From positions 40,127,372-40,191,371 of the forward strand of contig NC_092797.1 in NCBI RefSeq assembly GCF_918797505.1: 64,000 bases of DNA. The letters run 5' to 3'. Source of the DNA: Bemisia tabaci. Taxonomy: Eukaryota; Arthropoda; Insecta; Hemiptera; Aleyrodidae. The notes under the pieces were generated by a model. It did no database searches, was not told where the DNA came from, and saw only the letters and a program-made list of their open reading frames with translations. Within the stretch, counting starts at the first letter, position 1. Each line of letters opens with the position of its first letter. Positions 1 to 11,064 of the stretch are shown piece after piece. The translations under genes and the position numbers were made by a program.

Positions 1-1897
1 ACTCTTTTCGATATGCAGATAAAATAAAAAACTCTCTCCTTCTATATGGGAAGGGATGAGAGGCACTGAGAGATGATCTATCTTTAAAAATGTGTGGGCT
101 CTTTCCGACACCGCTCCAAACGAAAATTCGTATTCCTTTCATAAGCGCAACTGCTGACGCTATTGTGTTGGCTAATTTTCAAGTTCAAAGGCGTATGTTG
201 AACAAAAACCCATGTGTGAGTCCAAAAATTTAAAAAAGTAGAAAACTATTAAGTTACAGTGAAATTTACATTGCTGGCAGACTCATAAATAAGTATTTTT
301 CCTGTTTAGGTGAGATACTGTTCCTCATTCGTGGAAAATGTACAGGACTGATTTTAAGGAAGAGTTCATTGCATTTCCACTCCTTTTTTATCTGTTTTTC
401 ATAGGGAGTAATAATTCCCCGAAAGATTTTAACGGGCCCAAAAGTGATGAATTTATTTTAGATGCATACCTTGCGGAGAAAGGCTTCTTATTCTTTTCGT
501 TTTTGCACGGCTACTTATAATGAATGAGAACACTGTAAATGAATGGAGACTGCCGGTCAAGTACATATCTCAAACTGCATATCTCAATTTGCAATGTTGC
601 AGACTTCTTGTCATTTTTTTTTTTTTTTTAATGGAAAATTACTCATCATCAATTATCATGAACTTCTGTGATTTTTCATCTCTGTGAAGAAAATTCTGTA
701 AAATCTGAAAGGAATGATGTTGATTTTTCCTCCTCTAGAAAAATGAAATGGGAGCGGAGATTTTAAAATACAGGAAAGGAGACATGTGGTTTCGAAGTTT
801 CATTGTCAATGTATCTTTTTCTTTTTGTGTGTATGACAAGCGTTGAATGTTTTCCTTAACCGATTTCATTTATCACCTGCAAGTCTAACAAATCTGACCA
901 TCTACAACAACGGCCATTACTTTTCAACAATGCAAGATATCATCCAACTCCGTGACATTAGAGGTAACAAGATTATCTATCAGCACACCTGCAGCTATTG
1001 CTACTTCAGCATTCAAGTGCCTGAATCATGTCTACCACAAAACTGTGTTCCTCAATGTATTTTAATCTTTTAAGTAGAGTTAGGTTTGTTGAATTATGAA
1101 ATGTTCATCAGAATATATTTCTGTTCATTTTTTACCTGCTTGTTTCTCAATTTTACATGTTGAGGCAATTTGACATCTCCTTTTTCTCCCACCACTAGCT
1201 GCCACAAAAAAATTAAGATGAAGGCTATTCACATCAGAAAGTAACTTCTTCAATTGTTTTTAGAGGCTTATGTGGCGTAAATGGATAAATTCATTTATAC
1301 TTTTGCAAGAAGTAGTGATAATCATCCCTTTCTAATAACAATACATGATAATTAACATACAGTGAGCATGTCATCATTATGTTTTACATTCCCTTAGAGG
1401 GTTCAATGCATGAATATGGAAGGTGGTGAGGCCTTATCTCCACAGAACGTTTTCCCTTGATTGCCGCAGTGGAAATTCGCTTTTGCAAAGTGACAAAAAA
1501 TATTGGCCAACTCAATGTCAATCGCCGTTGAAGGGCATATTCCAACTCATGATTGAACTGTTTATTTTTATCGCGCGGCAAGTAAGTGGAGAAGGAGAAG
1601 CAAGTGCAAATAGTTTGCTAATTTTTTGGTTTTCTGCTATTGATGAACCTTCTGTCAATCTATTCAAATTGTATCAAAATCCACCAGGAGCCACTGAGCC
1701 CCTATTCTGTGTGGTGTTCTTTTAAAAGTCAATCAGAACGCAAAGCCTTTAAAAATGTTTTGACTGCTTCAATAAGCTGGAAAGGGAGTGCTGAAATTTA
1801 GTTGTTGACTTTAACCTCTTTAAAAATACAGTGATATTGGATAAAATTAGTAGCTCAATTTGTCTGAGAATTTCATTATTCATGCACTGGAATATTC
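1..1897. other. Intergenic, no gene recognised
   Basis: AT-rich DNA with only short ORFs, none of which resembles a known protein. It holds one degraded copy of the ~260-bp MITE family (listed separately at 578-785). A somewhat more CpG-rich patch around 1430-1600 has overlapping ORFs on both strands but no splice or domain support. A gene may lie to the left of the window, but nothing here shows it. Confidence 0.5.
578..785 (-). repeat. Degraded copy of the ~260-bp MITE family (family A)
   Basis: The order of landmarks matches the reverse orientation of the family seen intact at 34535-34790: a 'cagacttc.tgtcat' block, a T-run, 'aatggaaaa.tactca', 'tttttc..tctgtgaagaaaattctg', 'aggaatgatgttgattt' and a 'gcggagatttt' end. 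Terminal inverted repeats are eroded. Confidence 0.55.
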
Positions 1898-2407
1898 AAT
1901 GGAGATGTTGCATGTGTGAGGAATTTACGATTTGACTATTGATTCTTATGTAAAAGTTTGCGAGAGACACGATGGTGCCACTGATTTTCTCTGAAATCAA
2001 CTCCCAAGCTCGAAGAAAAGCTCTCAAGTTGAGGCCAAAATGGAGGGGATATCGCACGCTATCCTGAGAGTCCACCTCTACATCAAGACAAACTCTCCAT
2101 GCAAAGATAGGGAGCAAATACATTGACAGGGTTGCCGTGTTTTCAGTTTTAGAGCCCCCAAATAAAGTGGCAACCCTGCCAATGTATTAGCTCCCTATCT
2201 TTGCATGGAGAGTTTGTCTTGATGTAGAGGTGGACTCTCAGGGTAGCGTGCGATATCCCCTCCATTTTGGCCTCAACTTGAGAGCTTTTCTTCGAGCTTG
2301 GGAGTTGATTTCAGAGAAAATCAGTGGCACCATCGTGTTTCTCGCGAACTTTTACATAAGAATCAACAGTCAAATCGCAAATTCCTCACACATACAGCAT
2401 CTCCATT
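1898..2407. repeat. Near-perfect 239-bp-arm hairpin (foldback element)
   Basis: Bases 1898-2136 and 2169-2407 are reverse complements over equal 239-base arms with no indels and roughly eight or nine mismatches, separated by a 32-base loop. Several mismatches are C/T or A/G differences, which would still allow G:U pairing in RNA. The arms carry short ORFs, but these mirror each other and are not evidence of a gene. It could be a recent foldback transposon or a long-hairpin RNA locus. No clear target-site duplication was seen. Confidence 0.85.
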
Positions 2408-3188
2408 AGGGGTAGTCATGGAGGAGTAAAGTTGAATTGACAAATCGTGAGAAAACTGCATTGCTGTGAAAAAAATTGGCTATTTATTTCCTTTTTATGT
2501 TATAAAAACTTGTTTGTTGACAAATATGACAGCTGCATTTGAGTCTAACAAGGTGGCTTTGATACCTTTATTCGAAAAAAAAATGTATTGAAATTAAATC
2601 TGAATTTGGAAAAAAGAATAAATTAATCAACAGTTGTAATGAGAGAAAATTGTAACATTTCGATAAAAAATGTTATGGATAAAGACAAAAGTATAGTAGG
2701 AAAACATATTGGGGTCTCATCTCACAAATATGCATAAACAAAAGTTAAACATTTCAAAATAAAATTTTAGTGATTAATTATATATACTAGTTTGAAATTG
2801 GCGAAAGTGGTTCAGCTTCTACTAGTTTGTTCCATTTCGATAAAACTAGATTTGTCTGATTTGCTTAGGATAAACTAATACAGGTAATTCCTGAAAAAAC
2901 TAGTTTTGACTGTTGTGCGTAGATTAAAGCCGAGTGTTGGAGGATTGGTTACTTGCCCAGATGTGGCTACTGCCACTCATGATTTGTTACCATTAGGAAC
3001 GAAAACTTTTGCCTACTATCAGGTTTAGATGATATCATATGTACTTTTCAGCTTAAGCTATCGATAGGTACTGATAATTTTTTCTTAAAAAAAAAACTCG
3101 GGGAGCAAATAATCCTAACTATCCATTGTAACAAAATAAGTAAGAAATGAACCAACTGAAAGAGCTGAAAAAATTATGATACAATGGG
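2408..3188. other. AT-rich intergenic stretch
   Basis: Low-complexity, AT-rich sequence with no ORF of note. It lies 3' of the minus-strand LRR gene and may include its 3' untranslated region. No other structure was recognised. Confidence 0.4.
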
Positions 3189-4816
3189 TCAACGAAATGA
3201 TACATCATAATTGTTCTCAGATATGAATTTACTTATCTTGTGACATCCGTCATCAAATTTAGTCCGATCTAAGCTTTGAATGGAGGTTATCTTTGGGCAC
3301 CTTCTAATAAGAAATTTAAACATATCTGAAGACACATCAGATAATGCAAAAGCTAGTTTTCTTAGTTTACTGAGGGGATTCGCTTGAAAGATACGGTCAA
3401 AGAATTCATCTGAGATACGATATTTCTCATTAGGATAAATTTGGATTTCTTCAATATTTGGGGCATAACTAAGGATAGTCTCAGCACCGAGAAAAGAGCC
3501 TGAAGTTATCAATTCGAAATTCCTCAAGTTCTGAAATGGTTTCTGGGACCTAGGGGTCGGTTCAATATTATTAACAAAGACACATTGTTCTAGTTCAATT
3601 GAATGGAGGTTGGGGCAATTAAGTCCAAACTCCAGAAAGGTATTTGTCTCTAGAGGAAAGTCTCCATCACTACCACAGTTTAACTTTAGCTTCGCTAGCA
3701 ATGGAATTTTTAAGGATAGGAGGTCAAGAAAATCATTTTCAAAAGCTGTAATTTGTAAATTAACTGCTTTCAGATGGTTCAAAGATTCTAGAAAAGAAAA
3801 TTCTGGCATATCATCCAAGCAGTTCATAACATCAATAGACTCTAAATAGGGGAAATACTTGGGTACCAAATGCGAAAGATCTGAATCAAGCGTGTCACAT
3901 TTTATACGGATCAAATTAAAAGGACGGAAGGGCACAACTTCACTGACTAATTCCTTAGGATCTCATTAATAAAACTATAATCTAACTCCCAATATTCAAT
4001 TGTATTTGAAAAGTATGTTAAGTTATGAGATTGGGACTTCAAAAGAAATCTTGCAGACAAATCCTCAGATATATTAATTTCTAGAGTTTTCAACTTTGTT
4101 AAAGAAGCAAGAAATTCGATGCTTTCATTTGTAATATGATAATTACTAAACGATCCTGCTTTTGCTCGAAGATCTCCTAGTTTCAGAGATTCCAGAGACT
4201 TACAATTCTTGCATAATGTGGCGATGAGCTCATCTGAGCACTCATTGACATGAAAATGGGTCAAATTTGTTAAAAATGGTATGCGGTTGAGCAGGCGTTG
4301 ACTGAAGGAATTGATTCCTTCCCTAATAAAATTTTGATCCATACCTTCACTAAAATAAAGTTTTAGATATTTTAAATCAGTGGCTTTCCATATATAATTT
4401 GACAAACTGACACTCACTAAAAACGACAATGACCCGAAATCAAGTCTCTCCGTACGAAAGTAAGCTGCTTTCCGTACTAAGCAGTCAACCAGGAATCGAA
4501 CTTTAGGCTCTTTGCTGATTTGAGCAAATGAATTATCCAAGCCCTTAGCTTCTGTAGCATATAAATACTTTCCGTCGTATGAATTAAAATAGCGTTTAGC
4601 AAACTGCTCAGCAAGTTCAAGCCACAATGGCGAGATATTAGGATGATTTCGGCCCAAAAAAGTACTCAGCTGGTATTCAATTGTTTCGATATATTCTGTG
4701 AAGGAACCAAAAGAGATTTCTTCACGGATAAACTTCTCACCGATATCTATCACACTATGAAAGAAGATTTGTCTGCTATAATGGAACAGAGAAGACACCT
4801 GCTTGAGTGGGGCCAT
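3189..4816 (-). pseudogene. Leucine-rich-repeat protein gene, frame broken
   Basis: Two minus-strand reading frames lie end to end: 4816-3947 (289 residues from ATG) and 3935-3189 (about 248 residues). The second frame stays open upstream of its first start-like codon back to about 3963, and there is no room for an intron, so one single-base change near 3955-3963 separates them. Read together they give about 540 residues. The N-terminal ~130 residues match nothing I know. From about residue 150 onward there are irregular leucine-rich repeats of the AMN1/F-box-LRR type, such as 'LTNLTHFHVNEC', 'CKNCKSLESLKLGD' and 'CPNLHSIELEQC'. No F-box is visible. An in-frame TAA lies just upstream of the chosen ATG, and a splice-acceptor-like 'tttcacag' at about 4840-4850 suggests an upstream non-coding exon. 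It may be a recent pseudogene, a polymorphic null or a sequencing error. LRR identity is fairly secure; function is unknown. Confidence 0.7.
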
Positions 4817-5124
4817 CACATGAAACCGTACTTATCTGTGAAAAAGAAAATAAAAAGATATGAGACTTCAGGCTTTACACCGAGCCAGTTTTGACAAATA
4901 ATTTCAAAATGCCCACTTCTCTGTCTGCACGACTCAGGCGTACATAACTTCAAATGTTCGTCGTAAAAAAAGTGCTTTGATTCTATAAGTTGAAATGAAA
5001 AACAATTTCAGAAGATTTGAAGAATAAGTCATTGTGATAATAGCATGACATCAGTCATGGTAAAATCACTAATCTATCAAGAAAAGCTATCTCTCTTCAT
5101 TTTCAGTTGACTGCATAATATGAC

Positions 5125-5543
5125 CAGGGCCGGATTTACCTGTGGTGCATCGGTGCAGCTGCACAGGGCGCCAGATTTAGAGGGGCGCCAAATTTTGGGT
5201 TTTTTTTCCAAACTCCGCAAAAAATTGAGAATTGCGTCGAAAGTTCAGAAACTCTGATTGCTGATTGATCGTATTGCGTTCCAACTTTTAAATGACCAGA
5301 CCTTAGACTTTAAGGGTCAAACTTTCTCTAGGTTTCGTAGTTAACAGTAATAGGAACTGGTACTGGTTTTGGTTTCTGCCCCAGAATCATTCATTCACTC
5401 GAAAAATTCGTATTTAGTTAGAGTTAGCACGCAGTAGACCGTCGGGTTGGGAAATGCGCGGGCGGGGGGGGGGGGGGGGGGGGTGCGAGGGGGGCGCCTC
5501 GAAAATTTCTGCACAGGGCGCCAAAAACGTAAATCCGGCCCTG
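5125..5543. mobile_element. Non-autonomous hAT-like element with 8-bp TSD
   Basis: The element begins CAGGGCCGGATTTAC and ends with the exact reverse complement GTAAATCCGGCCCTG. It is flanked by identical 8-bp copies of AATATGAC at 5117-5124 and 5544-5551. An 8-bp target duplication with CAGGG-type ends is characteristic of hAT transposons. At 419 bp with no transposase it is a MITE-sized derivative. A 20-base G run sits at 5464-5483, and 'gcacagggcgcca' occurs twice internally. Confidence 0.9.
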
Positions 5544-8500
5544 AATATGACTTACAAATGTTGTTGATAGGGTCCAAATTTGCATAAAATTTGGGCAATG
5601 CCGATGATTGCCCATCCATAAAATAAAATACTTAAGTGTGACAGAAAACCAGTAGGTATTGTTGCATACATGGTTCTGCATTGTTACTATTATCTGGTGC
5701 GTCCATTCATTTTATTAGATACACATTTTCTGAGCTAATGTGGCTAGGGCCACAAGCAAAAATGGATGTGTTTCAGGCGCAAATAGCATTGTATCCTACA
5801 TCTGCAAAAAATAAAAATTTAAGTTCTGTTCTCCGCTTTGGGTCGACTAAGTAACTTTTGCAGACAGGTTTAATTGGTGCAAAAAGTTATACTCCTGACT
5901 GAAATTCCCTCCAGAGTAAGCATACTGTAGGAGTAAAAGGAAGATGGGACTAGGGAGTGAGAAGGTTGATTCAGATTTGACTGAGACTGTCTATACATGT
6001 AAGTGCAGCATTTTGCTGTAGCTCCGAAACTTTGAACCACCAAAATGCAGCTGTAAACAATGACTACCGTACTACACAAGTTTTGAGAATGTAATCTTCG
6101 TATTCAATCCATGTAACACAGCCCTTTGAAGAGCACCTGGTTTCAAGTGAACGTTACATAAAGTTTGAAAAGCTTAAGGATTAGAAAAAATCCAAGCCCC
6201 TCTCTCATAAATATGAAAAACCTGATTGAATAGATTCATTCATACAGTTTGTGCAATGCAACAAAGAAATCAAGGGTAAAGCTAGGAAACATGTCTCTTG
6301 GACAATCTGAGGAGTCATGGGACTGGGATTTGTGACTTAAAAGTTTGCCATTAGATCACTCGACACTGCTGAACGAATGTAAGCCCTGATCATCCAAAAT
6401 AAGAGGGCTGTCACCTGACACTGCTGATAAGATGTCCAGCCATGTAACACTTCAAACAACGGTTTGTCTCTTTCTTAAGGTGAATGCAGGCTTGGAACTT
6501 CGCGATTTGGCCACCACGTCGCGCTGCTCAGAATAGCCGTATATATTTGCCAAAATAATAAAAACCGTAATACTTATTCAAGATTTGGGATCCAGGGGAT
6601 ATAAAAACATACTTGAGGAACACTCAGTAAAAAAATCTTCTCAAAATTCCTAAAAATAAGGTCGTAACTACTGCGTAAAGTGATTCTCATTGCGGCGATG
6701 GGAGTGAGAGAGACAGAACAAGAGGGATTCAATTGCGAGCTCGGCCACCGCCACTGAGCTGAAAGTTTCAACCGTACTTTCTCTGCGCTTGTAATTCTAA
6801 TTGCAAATATTTTTGGCTCAAAAAATCTGGCAAAAAAATAATGTGTATCTTATGGATCTGCTTTTTGTAATATGAACAATACTATTTCAGTAATCGTGGA
6901 ACGAAAGTGAAATTCTCAGTGGTGACTGGTGGCGCTATCTCTAATCTTGAATTATCCCTAATCAAACCCTAGATTCACCTTAAATTTCATCAAAGCTAAG
7001 TAAAAGGGCTGAACATTTTATGACTTACTTACTTAACTTACATGGATGAGATATTGAAGTACTCAAAGAAGGCTGAAGTTATGGAGTCTTGCAGGAGAGA
7101 GCAATATCCTAAGACAATATAACAAAGAACTACTTTTCAACTGAAGAGCACCAAATCGAGAGCACAGAATCAGGCATTCCGAAGTAAATGTACATGAAAT
7201 AAGAGCGAAAACAAACAGATTCACGAAAACGAAGCACGTGCGTTCGGTAAAATACAAATAAAATACCACGATCAACTTCAACAACAATAACAAAACATCA
7301 AATCACGTGATACGCTGATCAGCGCGTTGATTGGTTGGCGACGGAACAGATTATCACAATTGCCAACTGCCTCAAGGACAGCCCGATTTTATTCTCGTTA
7401 CGTGCCGGATCGTAAATACGATGGAGAAAACATTTGATCGATTTAAATCGAAGATTAAAGCCTCAAAGATTATTACTCGGACGAGCAGCAAAAAAATCCT
7501 CTCAAGCAAATTATTTTGATAAAATTACACTTGAGTGAGAATTAGTTCTCTGAGCAGTACATCTTTGTTAGGTTACAATGCTGCTTCGCTCAGAGCTACC
7601 AAAAAGCGCGGGACCGCTTTAATTACGAATTTCTGTCGGTAAAGTAAGTAGCGCGACACTCGCACCCCGCCCCGTCCTCACCGTACATACCGTGCCATCT
7701 TAGCCCTTTACGTTTTGTCTGCTCATAATATCCCTTCGTTACACAAGCCTTCCTTTACCTTTTAGTCCACTTTTAAGTAACTTAATGTTTACTAATCTAT
7801 TGTGCCAGAACTCCTCATGCAAGGCAAAGAAAAAAAGATTTTTAAAGATTCCTGGGGAGGGGGGGGGGGGTGGTGAGGAGGCTCCCTCGGATTTACACAT
7901 GTTAGAATGAGCATAAGTATCATGTTCTTTCGAGTTCACACAAGGTTAAAAGGCCGTCAATGATAGACTGGCCACAAATCGCATGAGGAAAAAATTGTTA
8001 GCAATTCTGTCGTTGCTGTGCTGACAATAAGTAAAAACGCTGCACGGACATTCAAAATCTTGCCAAGTCTTCTCCGATGAAATGTGTATTTTTTAGCATA
8101 TGGGTTGTCCCCATTATTGTATTTGTCCATTTTGGGTTGGATATGAAATCCAAAAACCAAAAATATGGCACTTTTTCATGATCTACCTTAATACGACCAT
8201 TTTTTTGCAAAAAAGTAAGACCGCAAGGCTAATATGAAAAAAGCTTCGAGTCCCCATTAAAAAATAGCTTGCAGGGAAAACATCTTTCCACTACGGCAAT
8301 GCTGATTGGAAATAATGATTTCAAAAAATAAAAATTACGAACTAATATAAACAAAAGTCTGTTGATGTCATCAGCAATATTAGATTTGATGATTTTAAAA
8401 GTGATTTTTTTCTGCAGTTTGAAAAGAAAAAAAAAATCATTGATTATTTTGACCCAAAAATCGGGGATCTGTAGACACCCTGGGGCTGGTCATGAATAAT

Positions 8501-8719
8501 TTTACCTAAAATTTTCAGATAATTCAGATAAAACTGAGGAGCTTTCCGGAACAAAACAGCTCCTACTTCGAAAAGCTTTTTATAGTATTGATGAGCTGCT
8601 TCTGAAAGATTATGTTTCATGCTAATTTGCTGTTTTTTGTTGTTGTTCTTGTAATATTTTCATTTGTTATTGACCTCTGTTATGGCTGTAATCGCAGCTT
8701 TTATGTACGAGAATTTTGA

Positions 8720-8751
8720 AATAGAATAAAATAAAATAAAATAAAATAAAA
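8720..8751. repeat. (AAAAT)n microsatellite
   Basis: Roughly five uninterrupted AAAAT/TAAAA pentanucleotide units lie in intergenic DNA. Confidence 0.8.
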
Positions 8752-11064
8752 AGGGCACACATTGAAAAATGACATTGTGAGGGAAATACATTTGAAGTTT
8801 TCATTTAATGCTACATTTCAACCGTGAAAATGCCACAGTATGTACCTTAGTTTGCTATATGGCAAATCTTGTAACATTTTACTGTTTTAAAGAAATCCTG
8901 ATCTTCCTTTTGACATAAAATTTATAATTTGATTAATTGTTCTTCATTTTTTCAACAATACTTATTCACTGAGAATTTTGCACAAAAAAGTCCCAATCCA
9001 TTTTCTTGAAATTAAAGAATGTGATCGGAAATTTTCAAACCTTGTGATTAAGAGCCACGGTTTGTTTAATTCCACCATCAATTTATTATCGTCCACCGGC
9101 TAAAGGACCATAGTACACACAAATTTCCAAAATTGGGGTACTTACTGATATCAGAGTAAAGCCAAAAGTTCTACGGTTATTTTGGGAGGTAAAACGCCCC
9201 AAAATGTCAGATCAAACTAAGCATGTAGTGGTTTGGACTTATTTGTGCTTTCGAGAGAAAGCTACCTAAAAGTATATTGTGCCGTGCTCAGGACATAAAA
9301 AAGCCAGATTAGAACACAATTTCACGCCCTCTGCTGGCACGAATAAGAACTGTGCCGCTTCTGACTTCTTTTTGAGGACAAGAAAGAGTTCCTTTTCAGA
9401 ACTCCTGCAGGGTTGCAGTCTGATTTGACGAGCTAACTCTACAACATTTTTTAGGGCCTCAAATCTTTAATGGTAGAGATATCCTCACCAACTGAATAAA
9501 TGAATGTGTCATAGTTCAAGAACATTTGCCATTTCTGAGCTGACCTATTGAGTGTGTATTCTTTTCATTTTATCACTTATCTAGAATTTTTATTATACGC
9601 AGCAAAGTCATAATTTGAAAAAAAAGAAGAAAAAAAAAGGAGAAAAAACATGAGTATTAATGAAAGTAGGCAAGATAACCATCATAAAAATATTTATTGG
9701 CTGGAGAATTGCATTGAAATTGTATCATTTTGGTAGAGTGGCATCTTAAAGTTATGGCCCTCAATGGTATTACATCATTTTAGTAACATAATTGAAGCGT
9801 TTACTTGCAAAATGAGTCATTGTTGATAGAAGTCTGTGATACAATTTCTGACTTACCCACAAAAGCACCTATCTGCACGGAAAATTTAAGACACATACGT
9901 TCTTTGTGGAATGAGCCAAGATTAAAAGTTTCTTGTTGCGAAATGTAGTCCAATTGTTTTTAAATTGATTTTTGAGTTACTGCTCCAAAGAATTAGTTTC
10001 AATTAGAGGCTCAATTTAACAAAAATCAAATTTTGCACTTACGGGAATAAACGCTATGTATTGTGATAATTTTAAAAAAATATTAAAGTGACAAACACTT
10101 CAATACATTCAGCTCACTACCACTCTCATCATATGACAACAAAACAAAATAAAAAGGAATGCAAGTACATTGGAATAATAGCTGCCTGATTTTAGTTGTT
10201 TTGCTTCAATCCAACACCTCACAACAGAACTTTTTTTGAGCCGGTTTTGCACCATTTCCACATGAAATTTAAAAAAAGAGGTAATTAAAGGGCAGCAGGG
10301 TGAATACGGATGAGACTTGAGACATTTTGGCAAGAAAACTTGGAGCAGCTGGTCAATCAGAGAATTTCAAGAGTCAAGAGCAAAGATGCCCCATACTGTT
10401 TGCATGGTTACCCTTCTGGTTGTTATTCTATGAACTGACAATGAATGGATTATGCGTGCTTTTTACAATTTAACCTGAAATCTTCAAAATATTTTCAAAC
10501 TTTGGCAGAATTCAACCATTCATTTCTGAATACTGGCCTCACCTCAGAAAATGCATCTAGTATACCTCTCTTGGGAAAAATACAGACTAAATTAGTAGCA
10601 ACTTTACTCTCCAAGATAGCAGTTCTCTTCACTTTGCCAAAACCTCAAATTTGCAAATTTCTATAGCTTTTACGATCAAATTGCACTCCTAAAAGCTTCT
10701 CTTGAGCGTTTTTCTTTACAGACTAAATTATGTTTACTTTTCAAATACAATTTAGTCAAATTATAAAGGAGATTGGATGATTTTTCAAGGACCACTTAAA
10801 AAAGGAATAGCTGAAATAAGATACAATTTTACAAGGTCCACTCCTACTTTCCAGATGATGACCCAATTGGTTCTGTGAAGAGTAAATGCAAGAAGGAACA
10901 ATACATTTCTTTTTCCCATTTTTAATGCCTGTCTAATTTTTCTCAGATACTTATTAGTTTTGATAAAATGCATCCGTAGATAACAATTTATGATAGAAAC
11001 CTTGCTTTCAATTGAGTGCTGAGGTTTCGGAAGAAACAGCAGGAAACAGTGGTAGCTCCAACAT

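Larger units (their letters stand above)
4820..11064. other. Long intergenic region, no gene recognised
   Basis: This contains a hAT-like element (5125-5543), a pentanucleotide microsatellite (about 8720-8751), a 12-base G run (7859-7870) and a more GC-rich patch at 7290-7440. That patch has a CACGTG at about 7303 and CpGs, with a 32-codon ORF starting ATGGAGAAAACATTTG at about 7421, so it could be a promoter and first exon of something unrecognised. No exon chain could be built from it. The stretch just below 11064 should hold the TRAPPC5 3' UTR. No tRNA or conserved protein segment was found. Confidence 0.45.

Noticed and set aside
1896..2123. 75-codon minus-strand ORF
   Set aside because: It lies wholly in one arm of the 1898-2407 hairpin. 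The other arm yields a near-identical reading in the opposite direction, so the ORF is a product of the repeat.
7331..7519. Possible small gene in a CpG-richer patch (about 7290-7520)
   Set aside because: The ORF has no conserved feature and no donor or acceptor chain could be built, so only a possible promoter is mentioned.
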